The position numbers were made by a program, and so were the translations under genes. A stretch of 64,000 bases of DNA from Prochilodus magdalenae (taxonomy: Eukaryota > Chordata > Actinopteri > Characiformes > Prochilodontidae), in assembly GCA_024036415.1 (NCBI GenBank), contig JAMWET010006793.1:329501-393500 (forward strand), in the 5' to 3' direction. This document shows positions 39,041 to 50,309 of this stretch, in pieces (position 1 is the first letter of the stretch; every line of letters starts with the position of its first letter). The notes beneath the pieces were generated by a model that had not been told where the DNA came from, did no database searches, and saw only the letters and a program-made list of their open reading frames with translations.

Positions 39041-39207
39041 ATGTTGCGTTAGAGATATTACTTTTGTATGAATAGCTCAATAAATATTGTCCATATCAGT
39101 CTACATTTATCATCATTTATAGTTCCCATTAACCTTTACCTTCCTTCCCAATAGCACTGCAATCCAGCTCCTCCTTCTGGGTGCAGCTATTCATTTGAGT
39201 AAGAGTG

Positions 39208-40400
39208 TACATATAGGCAACCACAGTTGTGAGATTGACCTTGAATTCTGAATTTTGTCCATACTTTTATTTACCTTTGAAGGTTAAGCACTTCTACCAC
39301 AGTATCAGAAACCACATAATCAGCTTGAGATTAGCCGGTTTGAGATTACCTAACAACTGCACAAACTTTGAAGCAAGCATGTGATGATTTAGTCATGCAG
39401 CTTGCACAATGCTAATCAGTATTAAGCTAACAGTATGCCACTGAAATAAGAGGAAATGATAAAGTGTGGAGGGCAGCATACATCAGGACCACTAATGAGA
39501 CATCACAAAATAAGATCTAGACCTTAAAAAATATGAGATCTACGCTGAGGGAGCTTTGTGATACTATCTTAATACAGTTTTGCTAACTGGATTTGCATCA
39601 ACTGTCGTGTGTGTCCAATGGCCTAACATCCTTAGGGCTGTCTGTGAACTATAAAGTGAGACACCAGTCTGTCCTGTTGTCAGATTTATCTTCTCCTAAA
39701 CAGATCTGACAGTTAGGTATGCCTGGCAAATGGCCAAAGCTGATGAAAGAACCCCTGGGCAGGAACCCCTAGAGCAGTGCTGTTTTCAACAGGCTAGCAG
39801 CGACTGAGACTAATGATGTAGCAAATCCTCATATCGCGTAGGCTGCGCGTTCTCGGGTGGGACGGGTCGGATGGAGCTCAGGTGTGAGCCAGGCTGTCAC
39901 ACAAGTTTCTGTCAACTCTTGTTGTGTTTCCCTGATTGTGTAAATGTGTTTGAGGAGGCTTAGCATCATTGGAGCGTTCTCACCCACCATCTGTTCCAAG
40001 GAGCATTCAAATGGAGAGCAGAGCAGGGTTCCCTTTTGGGAGCGGAATCTATTTTGGTGGAGAGACATGGATAGATGCAAATGCTATGGCTGATGAATAT
40101 GGACAAAATACTAGTACTGGGACTGTGTTGTTACTCATGGTGACTCTGATACCTTGGAATGGATTAAAAATGTATTTTTGAATCCACATAGAGACATGTA
40201 GCTTATAAGATGATGCGACCTGTTGAATTCCAAACTCTATCTTTAATAGTAATACAGCTGGTTACGGTTTCCTTCTCCCGTATCAGTAATGGAAAGACCA
40301 AAATAACTAATGTTTATTGCTGCTGTCTGAACAAAATCTTATATTTCCATTTTTTAAGTTTTTCAGTGCTTGACATGATTGGAAAATGCCTGATGTCCTT
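39208..40400. other. intergenic, nothing recognised
   Basis: Unique AT-rich sequence. The open frames at 39829-40181 have no recognisable motif. Confidence 0.5.
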
Positions 40401-40456
<56 letters not shown>

Positions 40457-40461
40457 CAGAC

Positions 40462-40544
<83 letters not shown>
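40401..40544 (+). repeat. (GATA)n microsatellite
   Basis: About 35 TAGA units with a short GACA interruption near 40456. The following GTCCAGGAGTCCAGGAGTGC is typical of sequence next to LINE tails. Confidence 0.95.
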
Positions 40545-40827
40545 GTGTCCAGGAGTCCAGGAGTGCAGATATACAGGATATACAGTAAGTGTCTGAGAGT
40601 GTCCAGGGATGCAGATGGAATGACTTAGGTTGACTTGTAATTTTAATGCTCAGTCATCATTTTGAATATGAATATGAATATTTTGTTCCTATAGCAACAA
40701 TAAGTAGAAACTGGTTGTGTAACCTCTGACCTCATAAAGATCCAATTAATTTATGATCCTAGTAAGAAATTATTTGATCATGATTCAATGTAATTCTTAT
40801 CAATAGACTGATGAGGATAATGAAGAG

Positions 40828-41066
40828 GGAATCTATCCCAGCACTTACTGAGCGGAAAGCAGGAAACACCCAGGACAGGCCATCAATCCATCACAGGGCA
40901 TACACACACTTTTTCACACTCACCCTTAGGGGACAATTTAGCATCTCTAGCTCACCTGACAGCATGTCTTCAGACTGTGGCAGGAAACCCACGCAGACAC
41001 AGGGAGACCATGCAAACTCCACACAGAAAGGCCAAACCCATCAAACCCAGGCTTCTCTGTCCAATT
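40828..41066 (+). mobile_element. widespread teleost interspersed repeat fragment
   Basis: CCATCAATCCATCACAGGGC, CATGTCTTCAGACTGTGGCA, GGAAACCCACGCAGACACAG and CATGCAAACTCCACACAGAA form the well-known order of a dispersed fish repeat. I cannot name the family. Confidence 0.6.
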
Positions 41067-41365
41067 ATTAAGCATTAAATGTATAGTTATACTTACATTA
41101 CAGTGGAATCAGAGCAGTTAGGTCATCAAAAAATGATTATTACTTATAATAATGTTCCATAAACTCTTTACTAAGACATTGTTATGCAAATTACTGAGCA
41201 TGAATCATGATCCAAACACATACTGTATTCATGTACAACTGTGAGCGCTTAAATACTATAGTGTTTAGTGTCACATGACCTTGGGAGATTGTTAGTTTAG
41301 AGTCAATAAGGCTTAAATCAGTCATTTATACTTATTCCAAAACTCATATTCCAAAAGTCATAGAC

Positions 41366-41550
41366 ATCCAGAGCGACTTACAAGGTTAATCATATAACAG
41401 GTAGCCCAATGCAGTGTTAGGAGTCTTGCCCAAGGACTCTTACTGGTGTAGCACAGCATAGTCACCCATACCGGATTTGAATCCCAGTCTCCCACATGCG
41501 GTGGCGGCTCCCTGGCTGGTAGTGGTGTCATTCACTGAGCTACACCAACC
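41366..41550 (-). mobile_element. tRNA-derived SINE, minus orientation
   Basis: The tail complement CCAGAGCGACTTACAAGG is at the left, B-box-like GATTCAAATCC on the minus strand near 41475, and head complement CTGAGCTACACC at the right. Same family as 38842-39040; the extreme tail is missing. Confidence 0.75.
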
Positions 41551-42309
41551 TCACAAGGTCTAACAAGGTCTTTACAGAGGTCTTCATACAATAGACTCTC
41601 AGTAATATAGCAATTCAGATCATGTGAATGAATGAATGGTATTGGATTGGTATTCCCCTGCCTGCAGACGGCCAGCTCATAATTCCCATATGATTTAACA
41701 TACAATGCAGTCATGAGCTTGAGTTCACTGCAGAAAAGGAGTCTGTGCCTCTGCAGTTAAGGGTGCCATGTTTTCACAGCGTGGTATGTATTGACACAGT
41801 GACCAGCTGCTGCTGTACTCGAAATTCTACAGAGACGCACTAAAGCCTCCTGTGCAGGAGAGCCACAGCACCACGGCATAGGCTTTCGCTTGATCCGTCA
41901 CAGCTAATTCAGTTCATCAGCTCACTCTTATGCTATATAGGAGTCGATTTGGTGGTGCTAGAGCTGGTGGACTACCATCCTTTGCAGTGCCTGACACTCA
42001 CACTCTAACAGGAGTGTGCATCTCATTAAACCAGGACCATGTACAGCACTGGGCTGTTAGCCACAGTTTCCTTCAGCAAACAAATAAAGCTTATGGAAAA
42101 CCTCTATAGAGAACTAGTGTTGTTATTGTTTATATTTCATTCTGCTTAATTCAGTGTTTAAGATGTAAATGAAGTTATCTTACTGTGGTGCTAATGGCAA
42201 CCATGTGTTGTGACACCTACAAAGCAAATCTAGCCATTTAATTAAATATCCAAAATTACTGGTGAACTCACACATGCATTCTTGCGGCATATTCATAATT
42301 ATATGAACA

Positions 42310-42912
42310 AAATAATCAAATAAATAGTTGCACTGAGAAGGACGTGTGGGATAGCAGTGCTATTGGGAAGGAAGATAAAGGTCACCAGGAACAATAAATG
42401 ATGATACATTTAGACTGATATGGGGAATATTTGTTGGGCTACACCTACAGAAGTAGTGTCACTCAGTAGGGTGTCGATCCGCCATATTTGCTAACGCAAT
42501 ATGCCAGGCGTCTCGGGATGGAGCTATAGAGCTTCCTAATGGTGTCCTGGGATAATCCATCCCATGCAGCTTTAATATTCTCACACAGTTCCAGCAGATT
42601 TTACAGTAGGGGTGGAGGTGTAGTGACACTAGGCCTTCTGGACGTGAGACAAAAACTGTTCATATTGGTGCTGACTACAGTGCCTTCACTCTTGTTGACC
42701 TTCTTCACCAAAACAAAAGTGGAACTAGTCACGGAAGATGACCCGCTGCCATTCGGAGCCACTCCATGACAGTCTGGCAGGACACCAGTGCACTGTTTGG
42801 TGATGTTGACGTGGTGTTAAGGGGTGTCGTTGTAACGGTCTGTGTGCATGTAGTCCTGTGTTATGCAGCCATCAGCCAATGGTGCTGGTACTAACAGGTT
42901 GACTCATGAAAT
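42310..42912 (-). mobile_element. Tc1-like relic, family R, minus orientation
   Basis: It is the reverse complement of the layout seen at 44-45 kb: end region with AATAGTTGCACTGAGAAG, then GGTGTCCTGGGATAATCCAT, TAGGCCTTCTGGACGTGAG (deletion junction), the SDES region, and GGTGCTGGTACTAACAGG at the far side. Stops are present throughout. Confidence 0.65.
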
Positions 42913-43689
42913 GAGAATGGAAGATGTTTCTCTTTGGAAGATGAGTTGGTGCATATCTGTGCAGACATAGTAACTCACTTCTACTTCAAAATAGAAGAAA
43001 ATCCCCTTTTCTAGTCTAGGACTGACCTAGCTTAGTGTCCAGCAAACCAAAGCCCATCATGCTGTTTCTGTATTGCTTTCTCTTCTTTATTTTCCCTCGT
43101 TTATTCATCCAATTCTTCTTCTCTTCGTCTTTTCAGCATTCTTGCAGACACTTCCTATGCAGCCACAGACAGGATTTCCTCCTCTTCCTTTCCTCCTTGA
43201 AGTGTGGAGCTTTTTTCCCATGCAGCCTCCCAGGATACTCTTCTGCTCTTTAAGCATATATAGAAGCTCAGAAGCTCATTTGTGTGGTATGTCTCTCATG
43301 GTTTGATGCAGCGTGTTCTACTCCACTAGTCTCGACCGAAAGGGAATGCTTTAGTGTGTCAGCGTTTAGTATTTGAAACCACAGCTCCGATCCGGGTCCC
43401 ATCTGTTTAAGTTACTTGGGTGCTCATGATCGAGCCACCCGCGTGTGTAATTTGTCATTTACAACGTGCCGAGTGAGGAAGAGGGCCTGCTCCTCTCATC
43501 TGTTAGATGGCTGGTGTCGCCCTCTAGCTGCTGCAGCAGCTACTGTTGGAGGAGGTACCGGCATCTGTAAAGCTTTTACGGCATGGTGTTCGGATGTAGA
43601 ACATTTGAAAGGCAGGAAGTAGTAGAGTTGTAGGAATAAAGGTTCCTCTATGGTTCTTGGCCTGGTTCTCTCAGCCATGTTAAACCGTT

Positions 43690-44035
43690 GTTTGTATGGA
43701 AGCTATATAATTTACACTCCTCAAAAGTAAAGGAGCCAAATAGGATTGCAGTCCTACAGAAGAACCACTGCTGGTCCCAATGGATGGTTCTTTAGAGAAC
43801 CAGTGTTACTGAAATGACACCCTTTGAAAGATTGAAGAACCCTAATATAAAAGATCTTAGGGAGAGCACCTGAACGGAGCACCTGAACTCTTCTAGAATG
43901 TTATATGAAGGTTCCATGATTCCATAGGGAATCAAGGATGGGAAGAAAGGAGCCAAAAGTGTTTCTTCAACAACGTTTTCTAAAGAACCATTTGTTACAC
44001 CTTTTAAAAAGAGTATATGGTCTTAAACCTATAGA
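43690..44035 (+). repeat. probable interspersed repeat with GGTTCTTT / GAACC motifs
   Basis: Repeated GGTTCTTTAGAGAACCAGTG, AAGAACCCTAA, GAAGGTTCCATG and AAAGAACCATTTG phrases resemble a common fish non-autonomous transposon. Ends were not resolved. Confidence 0.35.
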
Positions 44036-44057
44036 CACTAGTTCTTATAAAGACATA

Positions 44058-45189
44058 CACTTATAACTAAAGCACAGGTGCCGAAATAGCTGCACCTAGA
44101 AAGAATCGACCGACAGGAATGAAACTTGGTGGGTAGGTTTGTAATTGTGAGTGTTACCGTGGACAGGACGAGGAGACCGGATGTAAGTGCAAGTATCTAA
44201 TGACAACGGACCACAATCAAAAACACTAGGACAGCTAAGAAACAAAACAACACTGAGCGAACGGGAAACAGAAACAACTAACAGAGACAACCAACCGACA
44301 TGGAGACAAAGACTGGTGGGAGGACAAACGCCACGCAGGAACAATGGGACAACATGGAGTATAAAACAACAAGGGCTAAGGAGAGACACCTGGGAAGGGG
44401 CGGAGCCAGAAACAGGTGAGGGGCCTGACAAGAGGGCGGAGAGGAGGAGCAAACAGACCAAAACAAACAGAAGCACATAGAACAGAGTGACAGACAGCAC
44501 ATGGACATGACAGGTACAGGAAGCCAGATAAACCAGATAAACATGAACAGGACTGTGACAGTGAGACATGCAAATGATTCAAGTTTCACACTTGACGTGA
44601 ACAAGGACAGCTTTACTGCTGTATCTGACTGACCCAGCAGGTACGATTACAGATATTCAGCAAGCAGTGATGCCCTCCATGAGCCACCACTGCCCAACCC
44701 AGGACTACAGGCACGCAGACCGTTACCATAACCATGACCATGTTAGCATCACCAAAGACTGCACTGGTGTGGTGCCAGGCAGTCATGGAGTGATGGCAAC
44801 AGGTCGTCTTCAGTGACGAGTCAGGCTTTTGTCTTGGTGGAGGGGTCTGTGTGTTGAGACACTGTGGTCAGCACCAAGGTGAATCCATTGTTGCCACATG
44901 TCCAGAAGGCCTGGTGTCACTCCACTTCCACCCATACAGAAAATCTGCAGGAGCTGTGTGAGAATATTCAAGCTGCACGGGATGGATTATCACAGGACAC
45001 CATTAGAAACCTCTACAACTCCATGCCGAGATGTCTGACATGTTGCGTTTGGCGTCCCAATGCCATACTGTGTAGGTCAATAAGTATTTCCCATGTCAGT
45101 CTAAATTTAGCATCAGTTATTGTTTCTTCACAATAGCATCGCAGTCCCACACTTCCTTCATGGTGCAACTATTCTTTCAACTATGAGTG
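44058..45189 (+). mobile_element. Tc1-like element, family R, most complete copy (split by an LTR)
   Basis: The ends CACTTATAACT (left) and the complement CACTCATAGTTG (right) are flanked by TA (44056-44057, 45190-45191). Inside are GAAACTTGGTGGGTAGGTTT, remnants of the transposase middle (TFSDES region near 44815) and, after the CCAGAAGGCCTGGTGTCACT junction, the C-terminal part NLQELCENIQAA...SQDTIRNLYNSMPR. The segment holding the second Asp and the Glu is deleted. Without the LTR it would be about 718 bp. Confidence 0.72.
44152..44560. mobile_element. probable solo LTR (409 bp) with 5-bp target duplication
   Basis: It begins TGTTACCG and ends GTGACA (TG...CA), and is flanked by GTGAG on both sides (44147-44151 and 44561-44565). 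Removing it and one GTGAG restores the family R element. A five-base duplication fits an LTR retrotransposon, for example Gypsy-type. TATAAAA occurs inside on the plus strand (about 44359), but polarity is not settled. No internal coding region is present. Confidence 0.65.
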
Positions 45190-45329
45190 TATATACAGCA
45201 GCTTTCTCAAACCCAAGGTACGTTTTTTTGTACAAAAGTACAAAATATCAGCACACAGAGTTCCAACAGCTGCTTGTGGGATGGGGGTGGATTCCCCAGA
45301 CCACAGTATAGAGTCACTTAGCAGTCTTC

Positions 45330-45790
45330 AACCACGCGAAACGCTCCATCACTGCCCAGGGAGCACTACAGCTATTGTGTAGCGGCACATGGGCAGCTGG
45401 TATGGACAGCCTCAGAAAAGTTGGCCCAGGCAGCTTCATGTGACCTAGCACCACCTTTCCATCATCTGCAGTGCAGCATCACCGAAGTGGCCATAGCTGT
45501 GATGTAGCACTGCTTTAGTGGGCGGCCCAAGCAACCTTGTAGTTGTAGTGTAGCACCTGAATAGCCTGCAGCTGAAGTATAGCTTCATGCAAGTAGCTGG
45601 CCCAGGCAGCTGTTATATAGCTTTGAAAAGCCAGCCAGTCCAGCCAGCCACATAGCTGTGATGTAGCACTGAACAAGGATCAGGTCCGGGTAGCCTTGCA
45701 GCTATACTGCTGTGTCATTTAAGCTGCCCTTGCGGCATCGCGTCAGCGGCAAGCCCAAGAAGCCTTAGAGGCACTCTCAAAAGTCACTCC
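45330..45790 (+). repeat. degenerate tandem repeat with AGCTGTGATGTAGCAC phrases
   Basis: Phrases like AGCTGTGATGTAGCACTG, GGCCCAGGCAGCT and CTTGTAGTTGTAGTGTAGCA recur at irregular spacing of roughly 60-80 bp. It looks like an old minisatellite; the unit is poorly defined. Confidence 0.45.
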
Positions 45791-46211
45791 CAGCTGCTAT
45801 CTTGGTGGATGCAGAGGCAAACCCCCCAGGTCAGCAGGATAACATCAGAACATACACACAAGCAATACAAAAGGAACACACACACATTATCCTTGAGATT
45901 GACGTGGCAGGGCATTGGCCTACGGCTCTAAGGAAACGCTTTTGTTTGTTTAGAACCTTTGTGCAGGTTTTCAAGGTTCCCCTCACTCATTTATGAGCAG
46001 AGCAGGGTTGGAAACCTTTCACTGCAGGGTTGGTTTCAGTGGAATGGCTCGTTAGTGCAGTGGCTCTAAGCTCACTTCTCGGGTCGAAATTTACCCAGTG
46101 GTTTATGACTTCATCCCTATGTGTTGTAAGTTGGGTTGGAGCAAAAACAGTGGGCCAGCTGGGGGTCTCTGAGGACTGGATTGGTATCCACAGCGTTGGG
46201 GAGCCAATACA

Positions 46212-46743
46212 CAGGGGTTGGACAATGAAACTGAAACACCTGTCATTTTAGTGTGGGAGGTCTTATGGCTAAATTGGACCAGCCTGGTGGCCAATCTTCA
46301 TTAATTGCACATTGCACCAGTAAGAGCAGAGTGTGAAGGTTCAGTTAGCAGGTAAGAGCACAGTTCTGCTCAAAATACTGCAATGCACACAGCATTATGG
46401 GTGACATACCAGAGTTCAAAAGAGGACAGATTGTTGGTGCACGTCTTGCTGGCGCATCTGTGACCAAGACAGCAAGTCTTTGTGATGTATCAAGAGCCAC
46501 GGTATCCAGGGTAATGTCAGCATACCACCAAGAAGGACGAACCTCCACCAGCATCACGTAGTGACCTGGCCACTATCCTGCAAGGAGAATGGCTTAAAAT
46601 CCCTCTGACCACTGTGCAGGACTTGCATATGTCATTCCCAAGACGAACTGACGCTGTATTGGCCGCAGAAGGAGGCCCTACACCATACTAATAAATGACT
46701 GTGGTCTAAAACCAGGTGTTTCAGTTTCAATGTCCAACCCCTG
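46212..46743 (+). mobile_element. internally deleted Tc1 element, copy B (532 bp)
   Basis: Same inverted ends and same internal deletion as copy A. It is flanked by CA on both sides (46210-46211 and 46744-46745) rather than TA. The C-terminal fragment is fully open here in the +1 frame (DLATIL to RRTDAVLAAEGGPTPY, then TAA), showing that the element derives from a complete Tc1 transposase. Confidence 0.92.
46397..46561 (+). CDS. 54-aa HTH mini-ORF of Tc1 derivative, copy B
   Basis: MGDIPEFKRGQIVGARLAGA to TSTSIT and TAG, the same length as in copy A, with single-residue differences. It is a helix-turn-helix only product, if expressed. Confidence 0.45.
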   Translation: MGDIPEFKRGQIVGARLAGASVTKTASLCDVSRATVSRVMSAYHQEGRTSTSIT

Positions 46744-46989
46744 CAGGTTCCTCTATGACATGGTGAGTTGGGTTACACCAAAAGACCCAACAAAAAGTGG
46801 ACTGGCTGAGGGGGCCCAAAAGATCTGATCAAAGATCCACTGCTTTAGGGTAAGGGAAAGTGGTTGTTCTATGGCACTGCCCCAAGAAACTTCTTGGTAA
46901 ATAATGATGGTAAAGCTTGGGTTATTTATTATTTGAGCAAGGAAAGTTTTAAATGGAAGAAGCAACGGTATTAAAGAAAGGTGGAGAGG

Positions 46990-47560
46990 AAGCGAAAGAT
47001 TGGAAGAATTAAGTTAAAAAAGAAAGAAGGACCAGCCAAAAGTAGCCTGAGGAAATCCTTTCTTCCATCCCATTGATTCGAACTTGTTTTTCCTCCACAC
47101 AAAGCCACTGCCAGCGCGCATCAGCTGAAAATAACAGCAGGCGGCAATACAAATAGGATACTTCTACGACCAGACAATCACTCCCTCACATGTATGCACC
47201 CGCACACATATATCGGTATTGGCCACGTTGGAAGCATCCAATTATCAGCCAAGAGTCGTGCTGAAGCACTTTGGATTGTAGCAGCTCTGCCTACACGGAT
47301 AGAACAAAAAGAACGAGCTGTTGAGTCTCGCTCGCTGTTGATTAGGAGTCCGTGCCCAGAGGGAGTGCATTGCAGATGGCGCTCTGCATGTTTTATAAGA
47401 CGCTCACCTCGTGCGTCGGTGCCGGGAATACCAAGAGAGCAGCCAGGAGAGCGAGAGAGGGGGTGAGAGTGCACCATCACCCTGGGATTATTTTGAAAGA
47501 CAGTGAATCAAAGCGGTTTTCGAGAAGCAGCAATCGGAAGCTAGTTTGCTTTTCACACTG
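46990..47560. other. repeat-free GC-balanced island
   Basis: A block free of recognisable repeats, with CpGs and open frames of 70-100 codons on both strands that match nothing I know. Candidate regulatory DNA; conservation could not be tested. Confidence 0.35.
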
Positions 47561-48054
47561 TTGATGAGGGAAGAGTCATTATCTGGATGACCGAGTGAGC
47601 TGAGTCTAAGAAAGAGTCAGCATTGATGTCTGTTAAGGCAGCAACTAAGTGTTGCTATAATCGATTAATCCTTTAACCGTTATCTGATTTAGAGAACCTT
47701 CTGCAGTTACCTCTCACACAGCAGGAGCATCATGCTAATTTCTTCATTAATTAGCATGATTAATGAGAAATCTTTATATAGCGGTGATGCTTTCTGTAGA
47801 GTATTGCAATCTTCATCTCATGCTACATGGTGTGCTCAGCTCCTGCTTACAACTAGCAGTGTTTGGCTACACTTTACATTAGTTACATGAAGTAATACAC
47901 TGTAGATAATACAAAGTCATACATTAAAAACGTTCAGTTAACTAATGCTCAGTAAACATGTAACAACTGACCTTTATTAAGCTCTTTTAACTCTCCAAAT
48001 GCCAAATTTTAAAGTGCATTCCCTGAACATTTTTGAGTTGCAATGGTGTTGATA

Positions 48055-48320
48055 TAGTCAGAAGAGTCAGAAGAAGAAGAGTCAGAAGAAGAAAAGTCAG
48101 AAGAAGAGTCAGAAGAGTCAGAAGAAGAGTCAGAAGAGTCACAAGAAGAGTCAGAGGAAGAGTCAGAAGAAGAAGAAGAGTCAGAAGAAGAGTCAGAAGA
48201 GTCAGAAGAAGAAGAAGAAGAGTCAGAAGAGTCAGAAAAAGAAGAAGAAGAAGAACAGTCAGAAAAGTCAGAAGAAGAGTCAGATGAAGAAGAGGAAGAG
48301 TCAGAAGAAGAAGAGTCAGA
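48055..48320. repeat. purine-rich AGAAGAGTC / GAA minisatellite
   Basis: About 265 bp of AGAAGA and AGTC units. The minus strand reads as Ser/Asp repeats and the plus strand as Arg/Val repeats, all by virtue of the repeat. There is no signal peptide, splice site or other coding support. Confidence 0.9.
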
Positions 48321-48734
48321 TAACAATATGCAACGCAAAGCACAACCATAATTAGAGATTTAGGTCTTATAAAATTACAGCGACAGTTACAATTTTGGCG
48401 CATATGAATTAAAGCTTAATAGAACATTAGTAAATGTCATTTCTAAAACTATTTTAACTTTTACCAACTATTTGACTAGTTTTCTTGATTTTTAGAATTT
48501 AGCTGGCACATGTGAAAATTGAAATTCCACTAGTTAAAATATCAGTAAGTTTCTTCATATGAGGAATTCAATTTGCACATGTAAATTACACTAATAAAAA
48601 TGATAAAAATTACATTAATTCATTCATTCATTCATTCACATTTAGCGTTTAAGAAATACATTTTCAGGATTAAAAATGTCACACGTCTGCAAACAAATCA
48701 GTCATTTTAACATCATTTTAAGTGCAGTGCCAGT

Positions 48735-48795
48735 TAAATCCACACCATTTAAGGTGGAACAGTAAGATTTGAACAAGAAGCTGAAGTTTTAGCTT
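48735..48795 (-). repeat. single dispersed unit related to the 63-bp array
   Basis: The minus strand reads CAGCTTCTTGTTCAAAT and GTTCCACCTTAAATGGTG, matching a unit of the array at 50.3 kb. Confidence 0.6.
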
Positions 48796-48935
48796 TTACT
48801 GACTGTTTTTTGTGATTTGAAGAATTCACCTGGCACGTGTGTTCACTGAAATTCCACTATTTAAAATTTCATTAGTAAAAATGAAAATCCCATTAATAAA
48901 CATCAATGAGTCTTGATACTAGGAATTTAATTTGC

Positions 48936-49190
48936 ATATTGTCGCTGTCCAAAAAAAAAACTGTATCTCCAAAATGGCAACTTCACAGGAAAGGCCAAAA
49001 ACCTCATTTAACTGTAATACAAGTCTATGGAACCAGACATCTTTTCAAACACTTTTGGGCCATTTCTGTTGGTCCATTCATCATGAAATTCTCAATCAGT
49101 ATAAACAGCAGCGGGTGTGTCCATATGATGCATAAAAGTGAAAATGGACAAAAGTGGAGATACCTGTTTTTCATTGGACAGCGACGATAT
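48936..49190. mobile_element. 255-bp MITE, copy 4
   Basis: ATATTGTCGCTGTCCAA to TTGGACAGCGACGATAT, same orientation as copy 2. The interior is close to copy 3 in reverse complement. Confidence 0.88.
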
Positions 49191-49359
49191 GTAAATGACA
49201 GTAGTAATAATGACATTAATTCATTCAGTTTTAGCTGCTAATCTGTGTTTATGAATAAGCAAACATGTTACCAGTGCGCTCTTTGCTCTTATCACCATGG
49301 TAAATCTAACCAGCAGTGTCTTTTATGAATCTGGCCCACTGTATCTGAGAGGCTCCCTC

Positions 49360-49700
49360 TTCCTTCCTCCCCAGCTTTCTTCTGTTCCCCCTTATTCAGA
49401 CACGCCTTTGAGGTGAGGCGGCTGCTGCTGTTTGAGCATTGTGGAGAAATGTAAGAACAACAGGACTTTCTCCTGCTTTGGCTCTGACAGTCTCACCGCC
49501 TGAGAAACTCAATGTATGGCATGTTGCAGGCGCCCCTGTACACGCATGCACGCGCCAGACACACCCGAGCGCACTGCTAAGCCTGCTGTAGCCTCTCGAG
49601 CGCACTAAACACACGCGCGCATACACCCACACAGTCGGGGGAGTGATGGACACTAATGGCGAAACGGAACGTCAAGCCAAAAGTCTGTCTGGTTAAAGAC
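49360..49700. other. CpG-containing island
   Basis: Higher GC with CGCGC and CACGCG runs, and no repeat identity. No start codon or splice pattern was recognised. Confidence 0.35.
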
Positions 49701-50309
49701 AGACTGTCAAACGGAGAAAAACACATTTTGACTCATGCTGCACAGCATAATAGTGAAATATGGGATTTCTCTGGCGAGATCATTTAGAGTCTTTTGAGCA
49801 ACCCCTCCTCTGTAACGGAGTAGGGGTTATAGAAAACATGAATGTTGAATGAATGTGCACTCACCACACCATGAAACCCAAGTCTTTAAATGCTCCGAGT
49901 GTTTGAATACACAGCATTTACGTTTAGCTTTTAATTAGAACATTGACTACACTTCCCATTAATCTGGTACACATACACAGCACACATAATGCCTTATAGG
50001 CCTAATGCATAAGCTGGCATAAGCTCGCATTAATGCTCCAGATTCATTTTGATTACATGCACTTTAAAACAGTAGTGCATGACTTCATAAAGTCAGGCTT
50101 TATAACACTTCATAATGTCTAACAGAAGCACTTTAGACATTAATAACCATAACTACATGTAATAGAGCTTTCTTACAGGCTTTAAATGAAGTGAGGTTGC
50201 TTCAGTATCTTTTAAAGGTGCAGTATACGATTTTGGAGAATGACTGTGGATAACAGCAAAACAAATACGCCACTCCCTTCAGTGCTATTCCGGAAAAATA
50301 AGTGCAGCA

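Larger units (their letters stand above)
37925..39207 (+). mobile_element. Tc1-like relic, family R, split by insertions
   Basis: The transposase-derived text starts at CCTGTTAGTGCCAGCACCGT (37936) and includes TCATCAGTGAGGAGCCCCA and the TGTCCAGAAGGCCTGGTGTC junction shared by the family. It is interrupted at about 38221-38798 by other repeats and at 38842-39040 by a SINE. It resumes with CAATAAATATTGTCCATATC and ends at 39207 (GAGTG before TA). The 5' end is missing. Confidence 0.65.

Noticed and set aside
44096..44569. 157-codon minus-strand Cys/Ser/Leu-rich frame
   Set aside because: Lies across the probable solo LTR and shows no protein signature.
48009..48338. Ser/Asp-rich frame resembling an acidic phosphoprotein
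   Set aside because: Entirely produced by the minisatellite; other frames are equally open and there is no signal peptide.
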